Assembly: GCA_021785155.1 (NCBI GenBank)
Contig: JAJYGE010000598.1
Span: 1 to 6,355, forward strand
Source of the DNA: Planctomycetota bacterium
GTDB taxonomy: Bacteria; Planctomycetota; Phycisphaerae; WQYP01
Direction: 5' to 3'
DNA length: 6,355 bases
Shown: positions 1 to 5,691 of the stretch, piece by piece
Position numbering within the stretch: position 1 is the stretch's first letter
Layout of the letters: the number at the start of each line of letters is the position of its first letter
Notes under the pieces: generated by a model
What the model was told of the DNA's origin: nothing
What the model saw: only the letters and a program-made list of their open reading frames with translations
Databases searched by the model: none
Made by a program: the position numbers and the translations under genes

Positions 1-74
1 GCTCTTGCCCCAGGTGTCGTCGTTTCAATTCTGTACGCTCCAGCCACCACCCATTAAGTTAATTAAGCAAACGT

Positions 75-101
75 ATTATACCGCGCCATGGTTGTCGTCA
101 A
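75..101 (-). promoter_or_regulatory. Possible sigma70-type promoter reading leftward out of the window
   Basis: On the minus strand, TTGACG (101 to 96) is followed after 15 bases by a perfect TATAAT (80 to 75), itself preceded by GG. The -35 matches five of six consensus bases; the spacer is two bases shorter than the preferred 17. Transcription would start near position 68 and leave the window at the left edge. No convincing start codon with a ribosome binding site is visible in the remaining bases: the ATG at 54 to 52 opens only nine codons. The gene it might serve would lie outside the window. A chance match in A/T-rich sequence is possible. Confidence 0.3.
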
Positions 102-139
102 GTCGGCGGACCGAAGGGCGACCGCGCCTTGAACCGCCC

Positions 140-258
140 GGGCCAGTGCAAGTATAACTCCGCAGCATTCACACAGTCCCGACGAGCCGGGATGGAAACC
201 CGCGGCCGTTTGGCGGGCGCGGCGGTGGAAAACCCCGAAGTTGATCATGCACTGGCCC
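140..258. repeat. Inverted repeat with 11-base perfect arms
   Basis: GGGCCAGTGCA at 140-150 is the exact reverse complement of TGCACTGGCCC at 248-258, with 97 bases between. The right arm also pairs in part with a third copy of its core: ACTGGCC at 251-257 against GGCCAGT at 278-284. The right arm ends exactly where the left arm of the next inverted repeat (259-434) begins. No transposase gene or clear coding sequence lies inside. It could be the edge of a small non-autonomous element or part of a structured transcript. Confidence 0.5.
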
Positions 259-434
259 TAACCGTTCACGGCCTTTCGGCCAGTTCAGACTCATGACGAG
301 CCGTGCTCGTTCACGGGCGGAACTTTATCCCACCGCCTTTTTTGTGGTGCAGGCTTTCTTGTCTGCCGCACTAAATGAATGCAGGTAGGAAAACCTGCAC
401 CACAAGTTATTGGCCGCCTGCCCGTGAACGGTTA
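259..434. repeat. Nested inverted-repeat cluster (REP- or MITE-like)
   Basis: Several perfect inverted repeats lie inside one another. The outer pair is TAACCGTTCACGG (259-271) with CCGTGAACGGTTA (422-434). An alternative partner for the same right arm is CGTTCACGGGC (308-318) with GCCCGTGAACG (420-430). The inner pair is TTGTGGTGCAGG (342-353) with CCTGCACCACAA (394-405), and within it GCAGGT (381-386) pairs with ACCTGC (393-398). A small hairpin ACGAGC/GCTCGT sits at 296-310. There is no gene inside. The layout resembles repetitive extragenic palindromes or a miniature transposon, but only one copy is in view, so the class is an inference. Confidence 0.55.
316..343 (+). terminator. Rho-independent-terminator-like hairpin
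   Basis: GGCGG (316-320) pairs with CCGCC (333-337) around a 12-base loop and is followed directly by six T residues (338-343) on the plus strand. The stem is short, at five G/C pairs. No plus-strand gene is visible upstream apart from a possible 18-codon tail at 1-57, so what it would terminate is unclear. It overlaps the left part of the inverted-repeat cluster and may be just a component of that element. Confidence 0.3.
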
Positions 435-531
435 CTGACTATTTTGGTTACGGCCTCGTCGGGGCCGGGATTTACACGCAATTCCATAGCGCCGTCCCGA
501 TTAATCGAGCCGCACATTGTTCGGTTCGACG

Positions 532-555
532 CAGAGCGCAATATATGGCGCTCTG
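532..555 (-). terminator. Hairpin just downstream of the rhamnosidase gene
   Basis: CAGAGCGC (532-539) pairs perfectly with GCGCTCTG (548-555) around an eight-base A/T-rich loop, giving an eight-base-pair stem. It begins 13 bases after the stop codon of the minus-strand rhamnosidase gene. The minus strand after it (CGTCGAACC) has no T run, so it is not a classical intrinsic terminator. It could protect the 3' end of the operon transcript or mark a factor-dependent end. A perfect ten-base palindrome, CGATTAATCG, follows at 498-507. Confidence 0.35.
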
Positions 556-568
556 GTTGCACAGGTCG

Positions 569-3499
569 TTAGTTTACGCCATGCGGGGTATAAACCAGGC
601 GGTAGTGTCCGGGGCCTGCGTGCACGACCAGTGCTCCGTTGCCACGCGTTGCGCGTTTTATGCTCAGCACGCCCGCAACGCCTGATGCAAGAGGATTGCC
701 ATTACATTGCACAATTTGGTGGCTCGCGCCGGTCAGCGTGATGAACGCCGAACTCGCGGGGGGAATTGTAATATTCAAAGTCAGGTTCTGGCCATGCCAG
801 CGCCACGCGCTTTTGATAAGTCCAAATTGACTGTCATGCTCGGCCCGTACCCAAGGCAATGCCTTAACGGGATGCGGCTTAATGAGAATGGTCCGGAATC
901 CGGGCGATTGCCAATCCGGCCTTATTCCCGCCAGGTCGTTGTACATCCAACCCAGAAGGTCGCCGAACATAATGTGATTCATGGAAGCCGGCTGCGAACC
1001 CCAGTCCTCCCACAACGTTGTGGCACCATGCAGTATCCATTGGCCATAACTCGGATAGGTTGTCTGGGTGGCAATACGATATGCCAGAGCGGTCTGCCCA
1101 TAGCTGCTTAAAACTCGAAACAGGCACTTGTCACCCAATACCCCGACATCCAGATGATCCTGATGCGCGTGGACATCCTGCACCAGGCGCTGAAGCACCA
1201 GCGGGCGCATTTTTGCGGTCGCTATTCCGTAATACAGCGGCATGTCCTCCGCGGTTTGTCCGCCGTTGTTATATACCCCATGGCCTTTGTAAAATCGTTG
1301 GTTAAACGCCTTGCGGATAGCAGCGACATCCTTGGTGAATGCAGCGGCATCCTTGGATCGGTGCAGGATGGCGGCAATGCGCGATAAAAGTACCGCATCA
1401 TGGTACAAAATGCAGGTGGAGGTAAAGGAAACCGGTGGCCTGTGTCTGGCCGGACTGACCCAATCACCGATACCGGCGTGATCGGGCAAAATATCATGTG
1501 ATGTGTATGTCATCACAAAGTCAAAATATTGCTTCAGGCCATGGTAATGCTCGCGCAATACCCGTCCATCGCCATCATAAAGATATTGATTCCAGCAGAT
1601 GAATTCATAAGCACTTTCCCAATCCGGATCGGGATATTTTCCGTCGTCCCAGTCCCAGCCGGAAGGATTGGCCATCACCACCCGCAGCGCACCGTTGGAG
1701 AATTGGGTGTCGTGAATGTCGTTGAGCCATTTGGCATAGCCCAACTGATTGTTGTACGTCATCATGCCCTGCACTGATCCCAACCACGCATCACCCGTCC
1801 AGCCGTTTTTCTCGCGGGTAGGACAATCTGTGGGATACCCCATGAAGTTGGAGCAATACGCACGGCTGGTGGCGTCGACAATTGCATTCACCAGCGGGTT
1901 GGCACACCAGAACGCGCCGGACCGATGAAACGCGGTGTGAATAAATTCCGCCTGAATTTTCAGAATGTCTTTTCTGGATGAAAGCCCGTTGATCTGCACA
2001 TACTGAAAACCGTTGTAGGCAAAATTCGGATGGTATGTGAAAGGCTTATCGTTGGCGGGAACAATGGTGTCCATTTGGAATGTGCCGCTGTATGCAAAAC
2101 GGGAAATCGGTTGACGGTTTACCGAGCCATCGGCAAACAGTCGCTCGCCATAGCGCAGCACCACCGGCACACCGGCTTTACCCCTGGCTGCCAGCGTCAC
2201 CCAGCCCGACATATTTTGAGGAAACTTCACCACAAATACATGCGGTTTAACTTCTGTGATCGATGTCGGTGCCAGGCGTTGCACCACTTCGCACGGCGGC
2301 ATGAGTTGCGAGGTAAGGCGACCGGTTGGCGATTTCACAACTTGGGCGTGGGCGGCCTTGGACATTGCGAGTTTCGGATTATTCCAACCAGGTATTGTGA
2401 GCGCGGCGTCATACACCTCACCATTGTAAAGTCCGTCGGCCAGGCGCGGTCCGGGGGCCGCCTGCCAGGTGGGATTGGTGACAATCCATGTGGCTTTGCC
2501 GCCGGACGTTCGCATCAATAAATTCATCTTGGTTCGCGGCCAGGCTCTCCAAACGGCTTTTTGCCAGTTCCATACATCCCGCTCCATGATGTTGTACCAG
2601 CCATTACCCAAGGCAATCGTAATGACGTTACGTCGGCCTTTGTGCAACAGATTGGTGATGTTAAAAGTTTGAAATGGCACCGTCTTGGAATAATCATAGA
2701 GTGTGGAATACAGGACGCCGGGGCCGACCTTATGGCCATTGACCAGCACTTTCCAATATCCTAATCCGGCAATATACATATAGGCATGGCGCAGATTGTC
2801 CGGTGCGCGAAATACTTTGCGGAAAATCGGGCATGGTTGTTTTTGCATCCAACTTTTATAAAAAAGTTTCTTCGGCAGCGGCAGTCCGTAATAGGCGTTG
2901 TGTGGCATGCGATAAAATGGATTGCTGATATTCGGATGGTAACTGATCCAGTTGCCGCGCCAATCCGCGGCTTTCAGCGGTCCGGTCATCCAACTGGCAA
3001 TCGGACTCCATTGTGATTTCCAGCCGGAGCGGCTCCAAATTCGTACACGCCAGTAATAATGCGTGAATGGCTGGAACGCGGGGCCGGCATATTGGGGGAG
3101 AAAATGCGGATTATTTACCGCTTTCCCGGAATCCCAGAGTAGTCCATGACCATGGCGAATATCGGATGGGCTTGTGGCCACCTGGATTTGATATTTGGCT
3201 TGATCGCGCAATTTGTCTCGCTGCGGGGGCACCCAGGTCAGTCGCGGATGACGTTGCACAATGCCCAGCGGACTGCGCACCCAGTCACAGCGCAATCTGA
3301 ACGGTGCGTCCGCAGATGAATGAGCAAAGCGATTGGATACCACCGGCGGAATCTGATCCGGCATGGGAATCCGGACGGTGATATTGCGCGCAACGGACGG
3401 GAGTGTCAGTGCCGCACCTGCATGGTGCGATGCGACTGCCGAAATACAAAGGCCCACTAAAACGCCCCATGCCTCCGGGGAGCAAACTCGAAAATTCAT
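569..3499 (-). CDS. Secreted alpha-L-rhamnosidase, glycoside hydrolase family 78
   Basis: This 976-residue protein should release terminal alpha-L-rhamnose from an oligo- or polysaccharide by an inverting mechanism. Residues 1-29 look like a signal peptide (hydrophobic 11-24, possible cleavage after AGA at 27-29). A fibronectin-like domain spans about 66-172, followed by beta-sandwich domains at about 225-400 and 403-515 typical of GH78. The helical-barrel catalytic domain covers about 525-850 and a closing beta-sandwich about 855-970. The family motif DCPTREKNGWTGD lies at 558-570 and supplies D558, E563 (general acid candidate) and D570; HGATTLWEDW at 824-833 supplies E831 (general base candidate). 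Their spacing fits characterised bacterial GH78 enzymes. The start is supported by a strong ribosome binding site. It is the second gene of an operon with the SGNH hydrolase. The family call is firm; the natural substrate is unknown. Confidence 0.95.
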   Translation of the reverse strand: MNFRVCSPEAWGVLVGLCISAVASHHAGAALTLPSVARNITVRIPMPDQIPPVVSNRFAHSSADAPFRLRCDWVRSPLGIVQRHPRLTWVPPQRDKLRDQAKYQIQVATSPSDIRHGHGLLWDSGKAVNNPHFLPQYAGPAFQPFTHYYWRVRIWSRSGWKSQWSPIASWMTGPLKAADWRGNWISYHPNISNPFYRMPHNAYYGLPLPKKLFYKSWMQKQPCPIFRKVFRAPDNLRHAYMYIAGLGYWKVLVNGHKVGPGVLYSTLYDYSKTVPFQTFNITNLLHKGRRNVITIALGNGWYNIMERDVWNWQKAVWRAWPRTKMNLLMRTSGGKATWIVTNPTWQAAPGPRLADGLYNGEVYDAALTIPGWNNPKLAMSKAAHAQVVKSPTGRLTSQLMPPCEVVQRLAPTSITEVKPHVFVVKFPQNMSGWVTLAARGKAGVPVVLRYGERLFADGSVNRQPISRFAYSGTFQMDTIVPANDKPFTYHPNFAYNGFQYVQINGLSSRKDILKIQAEFIHTAFHRSGAFWCANPLVNAIVDATSRAYCSNFMGYPTDCPTREKNGWTGDAWLGSVQGMMTYNNQLGYAKWLNDIHDTQFSNGALRVVMANPSGWDWDDGKYPDPDWESAYEFICWNQYLYDGDGRVLREHYHGLKQYFDFVMTYTSHDILPDHAGIGDWVSPARHRPPVSFTSTCILYHDAVLLSRIAAILHRSKDAAAFTKDVAAIRKAFNQRFYKGHGVYNNGGQTAEDMPLYYGIATAKMRPLVLQRLVQDVHAHQDHLDVGVLGDKCLFRVLSSYGQTALAYRIATQTTYPSYGQWILHGATTLWEDWGSQPASMNHIMFGDLLGWMYNDLAGIRPDWQSPGFRTILIKPHPVKALPWVRAEHDSQFGLIKSAWRWHGQNLTLNITIPPASSAFITLTGASHQIVQCNGNPLASGVAGVLSIKRATRGNGALVVHAGPGHYRLVYTPHGVN

Positions 3500-3506
3500 T
3501 TTTATT

Positions 3507-3513
3507 TCCTTTT
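3507..3513 (-). promoter_or_regulatory. Ribosome binding site of the rhamnosidase gene
   Basis: AAAAGGA on the minus strand (3513 to 3507) lies seven bases before the ATG at 3499. It fills most of the 13-base gap after the SGNH hydrolase stop codon and touches that stop. It fixes the start of the rhamnosidase and supports co-transcription of the two genes. Confidence 0.75.
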
Positions 3514-4925
3514 CAATCGCCGACGGGAATTAGCTGGTAATGATGCGGCTTGGGTTGATTGGCTATATATTCTTTGGCCACAATTGCGTCACCAAGCCGG
3601 TTCATGTCACTGAGTACCTTGGCCACAGCCTCGGCGACCGCCGGGTCATTTCCCGTGGTTGCCGGCAGGACCGGCGGATTCCAAAAATGATTCTGCATCG
3701 GGATTTGCACGCTGTGCCAGGCGACAAAATGGGCCTGAATTTCTTCCCATACAAGGTTGTTCACATGGTAAGCCTGCCACAGCATGGGCGTAAAATAACG
3801 GGACAGATTGATTCCTTCGGCAAGCTGCCTGGGAGTAAATTGACCAATAAGTTTGCCATCAATAAGCAGATGATAGTGCGCTGCGGACAGGCCCTTTACG
3901 GTCAACATTTCACGGTCAAGCTGATGGGTGAACCCGGATAGTTTGTCTATTAATGCGGTCACCGGGTTGCGGTACGCGGGCTTGGGCTGCGGCGGCAGGA
4001 ACAAACCCCAGGATGGAAACTGTGGCCAGTTTTCATGAAGGCCGATGATGGGCATGGGAAGCGATCCATCCTTTTGCGTCCAGGCCAATGTGCCGTTCGT
4101 GATTTTCAAGCCGTTGATTTTGGTATTAATTGCGTGTGTCACGGTGCCCGAAGCCGCGTTAATAGCGACATTGGTAACGGTTGCCGGGGCACCCCAAGCC
4201 TTCAGCAGGGCCTGCGCCATGATCATCTGCGCCGCTGCACCGGGATGCACGCGCCCCGGAATCATTTGCCTGGCCAGCGCAGTATTTATCTTATTGGCTG
4301 CGGCAAGTACTTTGACCATGGGAGTGTTGAAATTGACATATAAAAGATGATTTTCCGCCGCCAGGTTCTGCACATACTTATTGTAACGCACCAGCACGGC
4401 GTTATAGCCGCCGGGAAGGCCGGCTTTGTGAGTAACGTCGTCATAAGGCGATGTACCCAGCAGCACAATGCGCACCCCCGGCAGGTGCCGTTTCAGTGCT
4501 CGGATAATATGTGCATAGCCCTTGGTAAAAATGTCGTAACGTTTTTTATTGAACGGCTTGCCACCAGCGTCATTCATAGCCAGCATAATGGTGACTACGT
4601 TGGGTTTGAACGGGTACACATCGCGTTTGAGGCGGACATTAATCGGCCCCGCCCAACCGCCGATAACCCGATCTCCACCCACCCCGGCATCCACAAACCG
4701 AACGTGCAATTGGGGGAATCGCGTTAAGACATACGTCTGTACATCCGCAGGATAAAAACGTTGCTCGGTGATACTGTCGCCATAAAAGCAGACGCGATCA
4801 CCACTTGTAAGCGCAAATGCCCGCGTAGCCGCCGCCGCGGTTGCAGTCATGCTGCCAAGCAGGGGCAGCAGCAATGAAAGAACATATTTCATCAACCGCG
4901 GAGACAAGTTCAAAGGGAATAACAT
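3513..4925 (-). CDS. Secreted SGNH/GDSL-family hydrolase, likely carbohydrate esterase, with an altered catalytic block
   Basis: This 470-residue protein belongs to the SGNH/GDSL superfamily, whose members often deacetylate carbohydrates. A signal peptide fits residues 1-33 (hydrophobic 14-31, cleavage in the Ala run). Block I is GDSIT at 49-53 with nucleophile S51; block II is AGVGGDRV at 80-87; block III is AMND at 116-119, with Ala where Gly is usual but N118 kept. Block V reads GRVHP at 224-228: H227 is present, but the usual Asp three residues before it is G224. The SGNH core ends near 250; residues 250-470 form a long extension with a stretch near 341-382 (LTVKGL, YHLLIDG, INLSRYFTPM) that I recall from planctomycete-type relatives. 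It is first in the operon, 13 bases ahead of the rhamnosidase. Acetyl- or other ester removal from a rhamnose-bearing glycan is an inference; reduced activity or a Ser-His dyad is possible. Confidence 0.85.
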   Translation of the reverse strand: MLFPLNLSPRLMKYVLSLLLPLLGSMTATAAAATRAFALTSGDRVCFYGDSITEQRFYPADVQTYVLTRFPQLHVRFVDAGVGGDRVIGGWAGPINVRLKRDVYPFKPNVVTIMLAMNDAGGKPFNKKRYDIFTKGYAHIIRALKRHLPGVRIVLLGTSPYDDVTHKAGLPGGYNAVLVRYNKYVQNLAAENHLLYVNFNTPMVKVLAAANKINTALARQMIPGRVHPGAAAQMIMAQALLKAWGAPATVTNVAINAASGTVTHAINTKINGLKITNGTLAWTQKDGSLPMPIIGLHENWPQFPSWGLFLPPQPKPAYRNPVTALIDKLSGFTHQLDREMLTVKGLSAAHYHLLIDGKLIGQFTPRQLAEGINLSRYFTPMLWQAYHVNNLVWEEIQAHFVAWHSVQIPMQNHFWNPPVLPATTGNDPAVAEAVAKVLSDMNRLGDAIVAKEYIANQPKPHHYQLIPVGD

Positions 4926-4928
4926 AAA

Positions 4929-4934
4929 ATCACC
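4929..4934 (-). promoter_or_regulatory. Probable ribosome binding site of the SGNH hydrolase
   Basis: GGTGAT on the minus strand (4934 to 4929) lies three bases before the ATG at 4925. It matches the 3' part of the extended Shine-Dalgarno sequence AAGGAGGTGATC, so the close spacing is in register. An in-frame alternative start is Met12 (ATG at 4892 to 4890), which would give a shorter signal peptide beginning MKYVLS, but no ribosome binding site is evident before it. The upstream start is therefore preferred, with some doubt. Confidence 0.45.
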
Positions 4935-4984
4935 GCAAAAAAATCACTTCAGTTCACCTGATTGTCACGCGTCCGCCAGCAGCG

Positions 4985-5017
4985 TTTGGGTATGGCGGAG
5001 CCATGTGGAAATGCCAA
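4985..5017 (-). promoter_or_regulatory. Candidate promoter and overlapping dyad for the SGNH-rhamnosidase operon
   Basis: On the minus strand TTGGCA (5017 to 5012, five of six -35 bases) is followed after 17 bases by CATACC (4994 to 4989, a weak -10). An imperfect dyad fills the spacer and -10: ATGGC-GGA-GCCAT at 4992-5004, with matching TTT (4985-4987) and AAA (5009-5011) outer arms. This placement would suit a repressor site. The -10 is poor, so this is only a candidate. It lies about 65 bases upstream of the first gene. Confidence 0.2.
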
Positions 5018-5020
5018 AGC

Positions 5021-5245
5021 CTAATCTGGTCTGGCCTGAATCAGTTTCTCCCCGCAGTGATAAACGGACGAAACAGGATACCGCCTGCCTGAGGACACCT
5101 GCTGGCCCTGTTTTTGTGCCAGCGGCTCGGTTTTACGCGGGGAGATCGATTTTTCCGGAACCGGGCCATTCAACGCGCGAATCGCCAAGGAAGCAGGAGC
5201 TGCTGGCCATCGCGGTACTTCAAATTCACTTTCTTTATCATTCAT
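5021..5245 (-). CDS. Doubtful small hypothetical protein, 74 codons
   Basis: An open frame on the minus strand begins MNDKESEFEVPRWP and ends 95 bases before the SGNH hydrolase start, in the same direction. I do not recognise it. The N-terminal part is acidic, then the sequence becomes rich in Pro, Ala and Arg, with no membrane segment or signal peptide. The nearest purine-rich stretch upstream (AGAAGGTAGA) lies about ten bases or more before the ATG, so translation initiation is poorly supported. Several longer frames in this region are clearly accidental, so this one may be too. Alternatively it is the start of a gene whose downstream part has been lost, which would fit the relic-like segment on the other strand nearby. 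Confidence 0.2.
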   Translation of the reverse strand: MNDKESEFEVPRWPAAPASLAIRALNGPVPEKSISPRKTEPLAQKQGQQVSSGRRYPVSSVYHCGEKLIQARPD

Positions 5246-5400
5246 ACACGTGATTCTACCTTCTGATATTGGCCGTGTCGTTGACCTGCGCTAACGATAA
5301 AAATTTTTGCGCTGTCCATTGTTGCATCGAGTTGTGCCGTGAATATACTCAATTTAATTGCGGAGCATCTGGGGGCCGTCCCGGAATAGATTGGTTGGGA

Positions 5401-5435
5401 AGGCTTAAGCCTATCTTGCAATGAAGGTATATAAT
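5401..5435 (+). promoter_or_regulatory. Candidate -10 box with adjacent 12-base palindrome upstream of the GH16-like gene
   Basis: A perfect palindrome, AGGCTTAAGCCT, lies at 5401-5412. Seventeen bases further on is a perfect TATAAT at 5430-5435. The palindrome sits where a -35 element would be, and no good TTGACA match is present there, which would suit a promoter that depends on an activator. Transcription from here would give the GH16-like gene a leader of about 250 bases. The function of the palindrome is an inference. Confidence 0.3.
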
Positions 5436-5630
5436 GCCCGCCATAAACGGATCGGTGTGATCTGGATCGGCAACGCAAACGCCGGCGGTGCTTGGGTTAA
5501 CGCCATCGTTACGCTGCCGTCGGATGCCGCGACATGCTCGCTGGCTTTCATGTTTCGCGGACGCGGGCAAGCGTGGCTGTCAGGGTTATGGATATCAGCC
5601 CAAGCGAACATGGCGGACATTTTTCCGTGA
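5421..5630 (+). pseudogene. Possible relic of a carbohydrate-binding beta-sandwich domain
   Basis: The frame read from the ATG at 5421 ends at a TGA at 5628 and contains the sequence WVNAIVTLPSDAATC at residues 25-39, followed by SLAFMFRGRGQAWLSGLWIS at 40-59. This pattern (Trp, then a strand, 'LP' plus Ala-rich turn, then a hydrophobic strand, GxGxAW and a final strand) is like the C-terminal strands of carbohydrate-binding galactose-binding-like modules that trail secreted glycosidases. It is too short to be a whole domain, and an in-frame TAA lies just upstream at 5406-5408. No further pieces are recognisable in other frames upstream. The frame has no clear ribosome binding site, and its first codons overlap the TATAAT candidate. 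It may be the remnant of a decayed plus-strand glycosidase gene, or a chance resemblance. Confidence 0.25.
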
Positions 5631-5670
5631 CGGCCTGGTTGGAAACAACAAGGTCGAATGTAACCGTCAA

Positions 5671-5680
5671 AGGTAAAGGA
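5671..5680 (+). promoter_or_regulatory. Ribosome binding site of the GH16-like gene
   Basis: AGGTAAAGGA at 5671-5680 contains AAAGGA ending 11 bases before the ATG at 5692. The spacing is slightly long. An in-frame TAA at 5674-5676 rules out any earlier start, so the ATG at 5692 is the first possible start codon. Confidence 0.5.
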
Positions 5681-5691
5681 ATCCCAGAAAA

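Larger units (their letters stand above)
1..568. other. Non-coding left flank
   Basis: No convincing gene lies in this stretch. It carries the leftward promoter candidate, the inverted repeats and the two hairpins listed separately, plus a palindrome TTAATTAA (58-65). Open frames here are short, arginine- and cysteine-rich and without a ribosome binding site. An open plus-strand frame from base 1 to the TAA at 55-57 could be the last 18 codons of a gene from the left, but nothing confirms it. Confidence 0.45.
4926..5691. other. Divergent intergenic control region
   Basis: These 766 bases separate the start codons of the minus-strand operon and the plus-strand GH16-like gene. Besides the candidate promoters, doubtful small frame and possible relic listed separately, the region holds a hairpin GCTGGC (5101-5106) with GCCAGC (5118-5123), a symmetric A/T tract AAAAATTTTT (5299-5308), and a short dyad TAACG/CGTTA (5498-5511). 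No regulator gene, tRNA or recognisable riboswitch was found. Confidence 0.5.

Noticed and set aside
15..56. Sequence ending in CCACCACCCA that recalls a tRNA or tmRNA 3' end
   Set aside because: The bases around TTCAATTC do not form a T stem and no acceptor partner is visible, so there is no cloverleaf.
1..57. Open plus-strand frame reading to a TAA at 55-57, possible gene tail
   Set aside because: Only 18 codons are visible and the end of the frame matches no family I recognise, so it cannot be told from chance.
140..434. CRISPR array
   Set aside because: The repeats are inverted and differ in length and spacing; there are no regular direct repeats with spacers and no cas genes.
451..467. 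Hairpin CGGCC/GGCCG considered as the operon terminator
   Set aside because: It has no T run on either strand and lies about 100 bases from the gene end; the hairpin at 532-555 is closer and stronger.
2030..2521. Plus-strand open frame of 163 codons
   Set aside because: It lies entirely opposite the rhamnosidase gene, whose translation matches a known family over its full length; this frame is Cys/His/Arg-rich and without recognisable domains.
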